From assembly GCA_006738865.1 (NCBI GenBank), contig AP019701.1, forward strand, positions 425,001 through 489,000: a stretch of 64,000 nucleotides of DNA, given 5' to 3'. This DNA is from Allostella sp. ATCC 35155. Its GTDB lineage: Bacteria; Pseudomonadota; Alphaproteobacteria; ATCC43930; Allostellaceae. Under the pieces are notes generated by a model. The model made no database searches, was not told the origin of the DNA, and was given only the letters and a program-made list of their open reading frames with translations. A program made the translations under genes and the position numbers. Positions 53,214-61,135 of the stretch are shown here, in pieces. Numbering within the stretch: the first letter of the stretch is position 1; every line of letters starts with the position of its first letter.

Positions 53214-54083
53214 CTAGCCGGGCCGGCTGGCGATCCAGATGCCGACCGCGACCGCGGCAAGCCCGCCGAGCAGCGGCGGGGGAACGGGCTCGCCCAGCAG
53301 GAGCAGGCCGAAGATCGCCGCGGTGACCGGGTTGACGGTGACGCTGGTCGCGACCCGCGTCGGCGTCGCCCGGTCGAGCGCCCAGGCCCAGAGCCAGAAG
53401 GTCACGGCCGCACCGACGATGCCGAGATAGGCGACCGCCAGCCAATCCGCGGCCGCCAGTTGCGGCAGCTGCGCCGCGCCGCCCGTCGCCAGCGACGCCG
53501 CGAAGAGGGCGCCGGCCCCGCAGGCCATGCCCGTTGCGGTGTAGGGCAGGACGGCGCTGCGGCGGATCAGGGGCCGCGACCAGACATTGTAGAACGCCAT
53601 GCAGAGGGCGCCCGCCGCCATCAGCAGGTCGCCGCGCCAGGCGCCGGGCGGGGCGAGCGACAGCCCGGAGGCGAGCGCCAGCAGTACGCCGCCCATCGCG
53701 ACGGCGACGCCGGCCGACTTCCGCAGGGTCAGCCGCTCGACGCCGAGGATGGCCGCCACCGCCATGGTCAGCAGCGGCAGCGTCGACAGGGCGAGCGCGC
53801 CGCGGGCGGCGCTGGTCAGCGCCAGCGCGGCATTGAACAGGCACGGAAAGACGGCGAAGAACAGGAGCCCCAGCGCGGCGGTCTTCGCGCGGTCTCGCCC
53901 GCGCGGCCAGGGTCGACGGGCGAGGAGCGCCACCGGCACCAGCAGCGCGGCGCCGACGGCGAAGCGCAGGAAGCCCAGCGTCACCGGGTCGATGCGGCCG
54001 GCGAGAAGGCGGGTGGCACCGATCGCCGTCCCGCCCAGGCCGCTCGACAACACCGCCGCCGCCACCCCGATGCCTTCGCTCAT
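53214..54083 (-). CDS. EamA/DMT-superfamily transporter
   Basis: This 289-residue ten-helix transporter has RIDPVTLGFLRFAVGAALLV, ALALTSAARGALALSTLPLL and, in the second repeat, ATSVTVNPVTAAIFGLLLLG followed by EPVPPPLLGGL, which is the classic EamA second-repeat ending. It is divergent from a LysR regulator with a palindrome between them, a common arrangement in which the regulator controls the exporter. The substrate is unknown. Confidence 0.88.
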   Translation of the reverse strand: MSEGIGVAAAVLSSGLGGTAIGATRLLAGRIDPVTLGFLRFAVGAALLVPVALLARRPWPRGRDRAKTAALGLLFFAVFPCLFNAALALTSAARGALALSTLPLLTMAVAAILGVERLTLRKSAGVAVAMGGVLLALASGLSLAPPGAWRGDLLMAAGALCMAFYNVWSRPLIRRSAVLPYTATGMACGAGALFAASLATGGAAQLPQLAAADWLAVAYLGIVGAAVTFWLWAWALDRATPTRVATSVTVNPVTAAIFGLLLLGEPVPPPLLGGLAAVAVGIWIASRPG

Positions 54084-54156
54084 GTCACTGCATCCCACAT
54101 GCGGCCGAGGTTTGGCAGAGGCGATGCCATCACGACAGCGAATATCCTTTATGGCC

Positions 54157-54182
54157 GGCATCGCATATCGTGATGCGATGCC
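54157..54182. promoter_or_regulatory. Perfect 10-bp inverted repeat at the LysR start
   Basis: GGCATCGCAT (54157–54166) and ATGCGATGCC (54173–54182) are exact inverted copies around ATCGTG. The right arm covers the likely ATG (54178) of the LysR gene. The related GCGATGCCATCACGA lies at 54121–54135. It is a plausible operator for autoregulation and for control of the divergent transporter. Confidence 0.55.
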
Positions 54183-55053
54183 GGCGGCCCTCGAACTCGA
54201 ACTGCTGCGCGCCTTCCTCGCCGTCGTCGAACACGGCTCCTTCACGCGCGCCGCCCGCGCCCTCCACCGGACCCAGTCGGCGGTGAGCATGCAGGTCGCG
54301 CGCCTGGAGGCCCGCCTCGGCGCCGATCTGCTCGATCGCGGCGGCGGCTCGGTCGCGCCGACCCCGGCCGGCGAGGCCCTGATGGGGCCGGCCCGGCAGA
54401 TGCTGCGGCTGGAGTCCGAGGCGATCGGCCGGGTCCGCGACCATGCCGCGGCCGGCCGGGTCCGCATCGGCGTCATGGAGGACTATGGCACGCTGGTCCT
54501 GCCGGCGATGTTGGCGGCCTTCGCGCGGGCCTATCCGCGCATCGCGATCACCATGGAGACGGGTCTGACCCGGGCCATGCCGGAGCGGCTGGGGCGGGAT
54601 TTCGATCTGGTGCTGGCGATGCACCGGCACGGGACCGGCGGCGGCGAACGGGTCGCGGGCGAACGTGCCGTCTGGGCCGCCGCACCCGACTGGCGACCGC
54701 CCGCCGGCCAGCCGCTGCCGGTCGCGCTCTATCCCGTCGGCTGCCTCTTCCGCGAATGGGCGATCGCGGCCCTCGACCGCGCCGGGATCGCCTGGCGCCT
54801 CGCCTATGTCGCCGAAGGGCAGGCCGCCATCGAGGCGATCGCCGCGGAGGGCCTTGCCGCGACCGTCGTCAAGGCGGGCACCTTTCCCGCCCGGCTGTCC
54901 CGCCCCGGGGCCGGGCTGGACCTGCCCGAACTGCCGGCCGCGGATATCCGGCTGCATCGCGCCGCCGATGGCGAGGGGCCGGACGCGCGCGCCTCGGAAC
55001 TGCTCGCCGGACATCTCGTGTCCGCGTTCGCGGCGCGATCGGCATTATCTTGA
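54178..55053 (+). CDS. LysR-family transcriptional regulator
   Basis: This 291-residue protein from the ATG at 54178 has the helix-turn-helix LELLRAFLAVVEHGSFTRAA and TQSAVSMQVARLEARLGADL, then a type 2 periplasmic-binding-like effector domain (VRIGVMEDYGTLVLPAMLAA). An alternative ATG at 54151 would add nine residues and place the palindrome inside the gene. It is divergent from the DMT transporter at 53214–54083, the likely target. The effector is unknown. Confidence 0.88.
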   Translation: MPAALELELLRAFLAVVEHGSFTRAARALHRTQSAVSMQVARLEARLGADLLDRGGGSVAPTPAGEALMGPARQMLRLESEAIGRVRDHAAAGRVRIGVMEDYGTLVLPAMLAAFARAYPRIAITMETGLTRAMPERLGRDFDLVLAMHRHGTGGGERVAGERAVWAAAPDWRPPAGQPLPVALYPVGCLFREWAIAALDRAGIAWRLAYVAEGQAAIEAIAAEGLAATVVKAGTFPARLSRPGAGLDLPELPAADIRLHRAADGEGPDARASELLAGHLVSAFAARSALS

Positions 55054-55136
55054 CGGCCGCGCCTGCCTATCTGTAACGCCTCGAACGAAGCCATCGGGGC
55101 GAACGGCCCCCCGCATTCCCAACGGAGCATCCCCGC

Positions 55137-56216
55137 ATGTCGGCGACCCCCGTCACCGTGCTCACCGGCTATCTCGGCGCCGGCAAGACCACGCTTCTCA
55201 ACCGCATCCTGACCGAGCAGCACGGCAAGAAGTACGCCGTCATCGTCAACGAGTTCGGCCAGATCGGCATCGACAACGACCTCGTCGTGGACGCGGACGA
55301 GGAAGTCTTCGAGATGAACAACGGCTGCATCTGCTGCACCGTGCGCGGCGACCTCATCCGCATCATCGAGGGGCTGATGAAGCGGCGCGACAAGTTCGAC
55401 GCCATCATCATCGAGACGACCGGCCTGGCGGCGCCGGCGCCGGTCGCCCAGACCTTCTTCGTCGACGAGGATGTGCGCAAGCGGACGCGGCTCGACGCGG
55501 TCGTGACGGTGGTCGACGCCCGCCACGTCCTGCAGCGGCTGGCCGACACGCCCGAGGCCGAGGACCAGATCGCGTTCGCCGACGTCATCCTGCTGAACAA
55601 GACGGACCTCGTCTCGGCCGAGGAACTGGCGGCGGTCGAGGCCCGGTTGAAGCAGATCAATCCGCTCGCCACCATCCACCACACCGAACGCTGCGAGATC
55701 GCGCTCGACCAGGTGCTCGACCGCGGCGCCTTCGACCTCGACCGCATCCTTGCGATCGAGCCGCACTTCCTCCAGGCCGACGACCACGATCACCATCATG
55801 ACCACGGCCATGGTCACGATCACGACCACGGCCATCATGGCCATGGGCATGCGCACGAGGGGCATGGTCACGAGGGGCATGCTCACGACGGGCATGGCCA
55901 TCGCCGGCACTATCACGACGAGGACATGCACAGCGTCTGCCTGCAGTCCGACCGGCCGCTCGACGAGCGCAAATTCGACCAGTGGATCTCGAAGGTCCTG
56001 GCCGAGCAGGGGCCCAGCATCCTGCGCGCCAAGGGCATCATCGACCTCGCCGGCCGCGACCGTCGCTTCGTGCTGCAGGCCGTCCACATGATCAAGGAAG
56101 GCGCCTTCCAGCGGCCGTGGAAGGAGGACGAGCGGCGCTGGAGCCGCCTCGTCTTCATCGGCAAGGAACTGGACGCCGCCGGACTGGAGGCGGGTTTCGA
56201 TGCCTGCCGCGCCTGA
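55137..56216 (+). CDS. CobW/COG0523 metallochaperone GTPase with His-rich insert
   Basis: This 359-residue P-loop GTPase of the CobW family has G1 [12 protein letters not shown] (residues 11–22), the metal-binding Cys64-Ile-Cys66-Cys67 in [24 protein letters not shown] and LLNKTDLVS. Residues 215–265 are a histidine-rich segment with 23 His in 51 residues ([12 protein letters not shown] and on), followed by a CobW C-terminal domain ([15 protein letters not shown]). It probably delivers or stores zinc. The His-rich stretch sits between the two domains. It overlaps the WD40 gene by 17 nt. No Zur box is obvious upstream. Confidence 0.93.
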   Translation: MSATPVTVLTGYLGAGKTTLLNRILTEQHGKKYAVIVNEFGQIGIDNDLVVDADEEVFEMNNGCICCTVRGDLIRIIEGLMKRRDKFDAIIIETTGLAAPAPVAQTFFVDEDVRKRTRLDAVVTVVDARHVLQRLADTPEAEDQIAFADVILLNKTDLVSAEELAAVEARLKQINPLATIHHTERCEIALDQVLDRGAFDLDRILAIEPHFLQADDHDHHHDHGHGHDHDHGHHGHGHAHEGHGHEGHAHDGHGHRRHYHDEDMHSVCLQSDRPLDERKFDQWISKVLAEQGPSILRAKGIIDLAGRDRRFVLQAVHMIKEGAFQRPWKEDERRWSRLVFIGKELDAAGLEAGFDACRA

Positions 56217-57231
56217 GACGGCGGGCGCGATCCGGCGCCGCGTCCGGCGCTGGAACCTCCCGGCGGCGGTGACGGCGGTCGCCGCGGCGACGGACGGACG
56301 CTCGGGCGCCTTCGCGCTCGGCGACGGCAGCCTGCGCCGGGTCGGCTTCGCGGAGGACGCGGCGATCGACGCGGTGGCGCTGCACGAGGGCGCCGTCCTG
56401 GCGCTGGCGGCGGTGCCGGGCGGCTTCGTCACCGGCGGCGACGACGGCCGCGTCGTGCTGGCCGAAGCGGGCGGCGAGCGGGTGCTGCACCAGGAGCCGC
56501 GACGCTGGGTCAGCCACCTTGCCGTCCATGCCGGCAGCCGGACGGTGATCGCGGCGGCGGGCAAGGCGGCGATCGGCGTCGACCTCTCCGGCAATGCGCT
56601 GGGGCGGTGGGAGGGGCATCCCTCGACCATCACCGGCATCGCGCTGAACCCGACCGGCAAGCGGCTGGCGGTCGCCCATTACAACGGCGTCAGCCTGTGG
56701 TGGCTCGCCTCCAAGCAGCAGAGCCCGACCCGGCTCACCTGGAAGGGCTCGCACATCAGCCTCTCCTGGTCGCCCAACGGCAAGTACCTGATGACCGCCA
56801 TGCAGGAGAACGAGCTGCATGGCTGGCGCGTCGCCGATTCCTCCGAGATGCGGATGGCGGGGTTGGCCGCCAAGGCGAAGTCGCTCGCCTGGTCGCCGGA
56901 CTCGCGCTGGCTCGCCAACAGCGGCTCCGACATCGTCACCTGCTGGGACTTCTCCGGCCGCGGCCCGATGGGCCGTCCGCCGGCCGAGATCTGCCCGGGC
57001 GAGGGGGCGCTCGTCACGGCCGTCGCGATCCATCCCAAGATGGCGATCGTCGCGGCCGGCTACGAGAACGGCGCCGTCCGCCTCGGCCGCCCCGGTCACA
57101 ACCGCACCACCGACCTGGAGGCTGCCGGCAGCGGCAGCGTGGCGGCGCTGGCCTGGTCCCCCTCCGGCGACCAACTGCTCGCCGGCACCGAGGATGGTGG
57201 TACCGCCCTCTACGACTTCACGGCGGGGTAG
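56200..57231 (+). CDS. WD40 repeat protein paired with the CobW chaperone
   Basis: This 343-residue protein probably forms a seven-bladed beta-propeller. Recognisable blades include [80 protein letters not shown] and [20 protein letters not shown]. It has no signal peptide. It starts inside the end of the CobW gene (17-nt overlap), which implies obligate co-expression. A role as scaffold or client adaptor for the metal chaperone is inference from this coupling. Confidence 0.87.
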   Translation: MPAAPETAGAIRRRVRRWNLPAAVTAVAAATDGRSGAFALGDGSLRRVGFAEDAAIDAVALHEGAVLALAAVPGGFVTGGDDGRVVLAEAGGERVLHQEPRRWVSHLAVHAGSRTVIAAAGKAAIGVDLSGNALGRWEGHPSTITGIALNPTGKRLAVAHYNGVSLWWLASKQQSPTRLTWKGSHISLSWSPNGKYLMTAMQENELHGWRVADSSEMRMAGLAAKAKSLAWSPDSRWLANSGSDIVTCWDFSGRGPMGRPPAEICPGEGALVTAVAIHPKMAIVAAGYENGAVRLGRPGHNRTTDLEAAGSGSVAALAWSPSGDQLLAGTEDGGTALYDFTAG

Positions 57232-57247
57232 ATCAGGCGCCCGGGGC

Positions 57248-57277
57248 ATGATATACGTAAAGTGTATCGTATATCAT
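57248..57277. promoter_or_regulatory. Palindromic operator of the toxin–antitoxin pair
   Basis: ATGATATACG (57248–57257) and CGTATATCAT (57268–57277) form a perfect inverted repeat, 10-bp arms with a 10-bp spacer, ending 12 bp before the antitoxin ATG. It is AT-rich and overlaps the probable −10. This is the standard layout for autoregulation by an AbrB-type antitoxin. Confidence 0.7.
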
Positions 57278-57289
57278 TGAGGTGAAGCC

Positions 57290-57520
57290 ATGCGCGTGGC
57301 GAGATGGGGCAACGGCTTGGCGGTTCGCCTGCCAAGTTCGGTGGTCCAGTCGCTGGACCTGCGTGAAGGTGACGAGATCGACCTGCAGGTGATCGATTCC
57401 CGCACGCTGGCGGTCGAGCGGTCTTCGGGAACGGAAGAACTGCTTGCCCGCTTGCGCAGCTATCGGGGTCGGCTCCCTCCGGGATTCCGGTTCGATCGAC
57501 TGGAAGCGAACTCCCGGTAG
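57290..57520 (+). CDS. AbrB/MazE-type antitoxin (VapB-like)
   Basis: This 76-residue protein has an N-terminal swapped-hairpin DNA-binding domain, MRVARWGNGLAVRLPSSVVQ then DLREGDEIDLQVIDSRTLAV. Its C-terminal tail, LLARLRSYRGRLPPGFRFDR, probably wraps and blocks the toxin. It follows a palindromic operator and a GAGGTG ribosome site, and precedes the PIN-domain toxin by 8 bp. Confidence 0.9.
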   Translation: MRVARWGNGLAVRLPSSVVQSLDLREGDEIDLQVIDSRTLAVERSSGTEELLARLRSYRGRLPPGFRFDRLEANSR

Positions 57521-57528
57521 GTCCGCCC

Positions 57529-57942
57529 GTGCCGAAGACAGTCTGTTTCTTCGATACGAATGTCCTGCTCTATCTGATCTCGCCCGATGTTCGAAAGGCT
57601 GCGCAGGCAGAGGCGCTGATGCTCGACGGCGGGCTCGTCAGCGTCCAGGTACTCAACGAGTTTGCGTCGGTTGGAACTCGAAAGGCGGGTTTGTCCTGGA
57701 CCGAGATCCGCGAAGTCCTGGAACTCCTTCGCCGCTTCCTGCTGGTCGTCCCAGTGGATCTGGATATCCACCTTCGCGCCCTGGACCTTGCCGAGCGCTA
57801 TCGGCTGTCGTTCTACGATGCCGCCATCGTCGCCGCTGCGGCCCAGTGTGGTTGCTCGATTCTGTGGAGCGAAGATATGCAGTCGGGCCAATCGTTCGGC
57901 GACCTTCGCATCGAGAACCCGTTCGCGGCGTCACTTCGGTGA
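57529..57942 (+). CDS. vapC: PIN-domain ribonuclease toxin (VapC family)
   Basis: This 137-residue PIN-domain protein has the acidic metal-site residues in CFFDTNVLLYLIS (Asp), SVQVLNEFASVG (Glu), LSFYDAAIVAAAAQCGCSIL (Asp) and WSEDMQSG (Asp), so the nuclease site is intact. VapC toxins cut tRNA or rRNA until held by the antitoxin encoded just upstream. The pair ends at a strong hairpin. Confidence 0.92.
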   Translation: MPKTVCFFDTNVLLYLISPDVRKAAQAEALMLDGGLVSVQVLNEFASVGTRKAGLSWTEIREVLELLRRFLLVVPVDLDIHLRALDLAERYRLSFYDAAIVAAAAQCGCSILWSEDMQSGQSFGDLRIENPFAASLR

Positions 57943-57943
57943 A

Positions 57944-57977
57944 CGCCTCCCGGCGGGCGCGGGCGCGCCGGGAGGCG
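57944..57977. terminator. Bidirectional terminator after vapC
   Basis: CGCCTCCCGGCG (57944–57955) pairs perfectly with 57966–57977 around a 10-nt loop. It starts two bases after the vapC stop and also faces the end of the DoxX gene. Confidence 0.6.
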
Positions 57978-57983
57978 CCGACT

Positions 57984-58412
57984 TCAACCGAGCGCCGGGC
58001 GTGTGCGCAGCGTCGTTGCGGCGCCGGGCCGCAGCGCGGCCACGCCGTCGCCGAGCAGCGCTTGGACGAACAGGGTAACCGTCCAGAAGACGGGGTATTC
58101 CCAGCCGCCGCCCTTGGCGCTGAAGAGCCAGCCGTTGGGGACGTGCTGCAGGGTGGCGCCGATCATGATCGGGACGAGGGCGAGCGCGACCCAGCGGGTC
58201 CAGAGACCGAGGATCAGCGCCGCGCCGCCCAGCGCCTCGGCGGCGATCACGAGGTAGGCGAGGGCGCCCGGATAGCCGATCGACTGGAAGAAGCCGACGG
58301 TGCCGGGAATGCCGAAGACGAAGACCTTGAGGCCGGCATGGGCCAGGAACATCACGCCCAGGCTGACGCGGAGCAGCGTGGCGGCATAGTCGGCGGAACG
58401 GGTGTCGGACAT
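57984..58412 (-). CDS. DoxX family membrane protein
   Basis: This 142-residue protein has four helices and the DoxX pattern ATLLRVSLGVMFLAHAGLKV, followed by GFFQSIGYPGALAYLVIAAE, ALGGAALILGLWTRWVAL and a GWLFSAKGGGWEYPVFWTV loop. The family includes thiosulfate:quinone oxidoreductase subunits and uncharacterised membrane proteins. No partner gene identifies a pathway here. Confidence 0.88.
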   Translation of the reverse strand: MSDTRSADYAATLLRVSLGVMFLAHAGLKVFVFGIPGTVGFFQSIGYPGALAYLVIAAEALGGAALILGLWTRWVALALVPIMIGATLQHVPNGWLFSAKGGGWEYPVFWTVTLFVQALLGDGVAALRPGAATTLRTRPALG

Positions 58413-58512
58413 CGGTGCTCTCCCGAGGAGGGGGCGGCGATGCCGGCCCCGATTGCGATGCCGCGAGAGGTAGCGCCTTTCCGGGTGCGGGATAATTCGG
58501 CCAGACGACGAC

Positions 58513-58998
58513 TTATTGGTTCCTGGTGGTTGACGGTCGCGGGGCGTAGGCGAGCGGCAGGGCGGTCGTGTACTTGATCTCCTCCATTGCGAAGCTCGAA
58601 CTCACGTCATAGAGGTCGATGGCCGCGATGAGGCGCTTGTAGACGCCGTCATAGGCGGCGATGTCGGGAACGACGACCCGCAGCAGATAGTCGATCTCGC
58701 CCGCCATGCGATAGAACTCGACGACCTCGGGAATCGTCTCGACCGCCGCGGCGAAGCGCGCGAACCACTCGGCGTTGTGCTGGTTGGTGCGCACCTGCAC
58801 GAACACGGTGACGCCGACATTGAGGCTGTCGCGGTCGAGCAGGGCGACGCGGCGACGGATGACGCCCGCCTCCTCGAGCGCCCGGATGCGCCGCCAGCAG
58901 GGGGTGGGGGACAGGCCGACCCGGTCGGCGATCTCCGCGTTGGAGAGGCCGGCGTCCGCCTGCAGCAGGGCAAGGATCTTCAGGTCGATCGCGTCCAT
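58513..58998 (-). CDS. Lrp/AsnC family transcriptional regulator
   Basis: This 161-residue regulator has an N-terminal helix-turn-helix (LDLKILALLQADAGLSNAEI-type start, VGLSPTPCWRRIRALEEAGV) and a C-terminal RAM/AsnC ligand-binding domain (VVEFYRMAGEIDYLLRVVVP). The ligand is likely an amino acid. The 140 bp upstream, shared with the divergent DUF6356-like gene, contain two AGAA/TTCT dyads (59003–59010, 59031–59043). Confidence 0.92.
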   Translation of the reverse strand: MDAIDLKILALLQADAGLSNAEIADRVGLSPTPCWRRIRALEEAGVIRRRVALLDRDSLNVGVTVFVQVRTNQHNAEWFARFAAAVETIPEVVEFYRMAGEIDYLLRVVVPDIAAYDGVYKRLIAAIDLYDVSSSFAMEEIKYTTALPLAYAPRPSTTRNQ

Positions 58999-59138
58999 GG
59001 GAAGAATTCTCCCACAGACGCAAAATTAGTAGAATAGCGTTCTCTCAATCGGTAGATCACGGGCCGATTTTGCAAACCGATTTCCGCTCGAGCGCGCTAG
59101 CCTCCGTGAAAATCAGCGTTCCGGGGGCTTTCACGGCG

Positions 59139-59393
59139 ATGTCGATCATCCGTTCCTTCAGCGATCATCCGGCCGCGGTCGGCGAGACCTACGGCCAGCA
59201 CATGGGCTTCGCCATGGGTGTCGGCGGCCGCATGGTGCTGGCTGGGCTCGCCTGCATGCTGCACGGCATCTTCCCGTTCCTCTGCGAGCGCACGGGCAGC
59301 CGCACGATCCTGGCCCTGCACGCCCGCGTGACCGCCGGCCAGCGCGCCGCCTTCACGGCCGCCGACGCCAAGGCCGCGCGGCGGGCGGCCTGA
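59139..59393 (+). CDS. DUF6356-like small protein
   Basis: This 84-residue protein has the pattern IRSFSDHPAAVGETYGQHMG, then one hydrophobic helix GGRMVLAGLACMLHGIFPFL, then CERTGSRTILALHARV, which matches the DUF6356 style of short alphaproteobacterial proteins. Its function is unknown. The ATG at 59139 is the family-like start. It is divergent from the Lrp regulator. Confidence 0.75.
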   Translation: MSIIRSFSDHPAAVGETYGQHMGFAMGVGGRMVLAGLACMLHGIFPFLCERTGSRTILALHARVTAGQRAAFTAADAKAARRAA

Positions 59394-59450
59394 CGCCGCC
59401 CGCCGCGTCGTCTCGTCAGCCCGCGCGGGCCAGCTGGCCGCGCCGCACCG

Positions 59451-61130
59451 TCAGGCGGCGAAGTCTCGCAGCACCCGGCCCGGGCGCCGGGCGGGGTCGA
59501 TCACCCGGTTGTCGGCGACGATGCGGGTGCCGTTGACCCAGACGCCGTGCACGCCCTCGCCCGCGGTGACGAGCCGCGGCGCACCGGCCGGCAGGTCGTG
59601 CACCTTGCGCTTGGGGCCCCGGCCCACGGTCAGCGGGTCGAGCAGCAGCAGGTCGGCGGCCATGCCGGGTGCGAGGCGGCCACGATCGGCGATCCCGAAG
59701 AGATCGGCCGGCTGGCCCGTCAGCCGCCGCACCGCCTCCTCGAAGCCGAGCGCGCCGCGCGCACGCACCCAATGGCCGAGCAGGTGCAGCCCGAAGCCGG
59801 CATCGCAGAAGAAGGTGAGGTGGGCGCCCGCGTCCGACAGCGAGATGTGGGTGTCGGGATCGGTCAGCAGCGGGACGACGCCCGCCTCGTCGGCATTGAG
59901 GAGGATGGCCGTGTACTCCGTGTCGAGCGCCTCCGCGAGGCCGATGTCGAGCATGCAGTCGAGCGGATCGCTGCCGCGCTCGGCCGCGATGTCGGCCAGC
60001 GAGCGGCCCTCCAGGCCGGCATGGGCCGGGGTCGCGGCATTGACGAGGTGCAGCCGGTCCCACTGGCTGTTGAAGAGTCGCCGGCCGCGGAAATCGCGCA
60101 GTTCCGCCTTCACCGCGGCGCGGAAACCGGGGTCGGCATAGACCTGCGCCACCGCCGCGCCATGGGCCTCCATGGCCGGCTTCCATGCCGTCAGCCCCTC
60201 GAAGACGTAGGGGTTGTGCAGCGTGAAATCCATCGTCAGCGGGCAGCAGGAGACCTGGGTGTAGACCGGGTGCCCGCGCTCGCGCGCCGCCCGGGTCTGG
60301 GCCAGGGTCGTCGTCGAGGCCGTCGGGTTCGTGCCGTTGTAGAAGGTGGCCGCGACGATCACCGGCCGGCCGCTGTCGGCGGCGAGTTCCTCAAGGAAGT
60401 CGATTGTCGTGCGCTGCCCGCGCGTCAGCATATAGACGCCGCGGCCGCCCTCGCCCATGGCGCCGACCAGCGCCCGGATCTCCGCCTCGTCGGCGAGGCG
60501 CGACGGCATCGGGATGCCGTTCTCGCCATTGTGCGTCTCGGCCGTCGAGGTCGCGAAGCCGACGGCGCCCGCCGCCATGGCGCCGCGCACGAGGTCGGCC
60601 ATGCGCGCCACCTCGTCCGGGGTCGCGGCGCGCCGGGCGGCATCGTCGCCCATGACGTAGGTGCGCACCGACGAATGGCCGACGAAGGCGGCGACGTTGG
60701 GGGCGACGCCCTGCCGCTCCAGCATGGCGAGGTACTCGGGGAACTGCTCGAACTCCCAGCGCACGCCCGTGCGCAGCGCATCCAGCGACATGCCCTCGAC
60801 ATGGGTCAGGTTGCGCATGGTGAGGTCGCGGTCGGCGGGCCGGCACGGCGCGATGGTGAAGCCGCAATTGCCGATGACGACGCTGGTGACGCCGAGCGCC
60901 GGCGAAGGGTCGGCATAGGCGTCCCAGGTGAGCTGCGCGTCGTAGTGCGTGTGGCCGTCGATGATGCCGGGCATCAGCACCAGCCCGCCGGCGTCGACCG
61001 TCTCCTTCCCGGCGCCGAGCCCGGGGCCGATGGCGGCGATGCGTCCGTCCTGGACGGCGAGGTCGGCGGTGTAGGACGGGCGGCCGGTGCCGTCGACGAT
61101 GGTGGCTGCGCGGAAGACCGTGTCGAACAT
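59451..61130 (-). CDS. N-acyl-D-amino-acid deacylase-like amidohydrolase
   Basis: This 559-residue metal-dependent amidohydrolase has the TIM-barrel metal site GIIDGHTHYDAQLTWDAYAD and the D-aminoacylase signatures GVTSVVIGNCGFTIAPC and ISLSDAGAHLTFFCDAGF. The C-terminal beta-sandwich ends in GVWVNGTRIVADNRVI. It would release free D-amino acids (or dihydropyrimidinase-like products) from N-acyl forms. The ATG at 61130 has GGGAG 8 nt upstream; a GTG at 61139 overlapping the MFS stop is an alternative. It forms an operon with the MFS transporter upstream. Confidence 0.9.
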   Translation of the reverse strand: MFDTVFRAATIVDGTGRPSYTADLAVQDGRIAAIGPGLGAGKETVDAGGLVLMPGIIDGHTHYDAQLTWDAYADPSPALGVTSVVIGNCGFTIAPCRPADRDLTMRNLTHVEGMSLDALRTGVRWEFEQFPEYLAMLERQGVAPNVAAFVGHSSVRTYVMGDDAARRAATPDEVARMADLVRGAMAAGAVGFATSTAETHNGENGIPMPSRLADEAEIRALVGAMGEGGRGVYMLTRGQRTTIDFLEELAADSGRPVIVAATFYNGTNPTASTTTLAQTRAARERGHPVYTQVSCCPLTMDFTLHNPYVFEGLTAWKPAMEAHGAAVAQVYADPGFRAAVKAELRDFRGRRLFNSQWDRLHLVNAATPAHAGLEGRSLADIAAERGSDPLDCMLDIGLAEALDTEYTAILLNADEAGVVPLLTDPDTHISLSDAGAHLTFFCDAGFGLHLLGHWVRARGALGFEEAVRRLTGQPADLFGIADRGRLAPGMAADLLLLDPLTVGRGPKRKVHDLPAGAPRLVTAGEGVHGVWVNGTRIVADNRVIDPARRPGRVLRDFAA

Positions 61131-61135
61131 GGGCG

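Noticed and set aside
55779-55931. Tandem-repeat DNA of the CAT/CAC type
   Set aside because: It is the in-frame histidine-rich insert of the CobW protein, not a separate repeat element.
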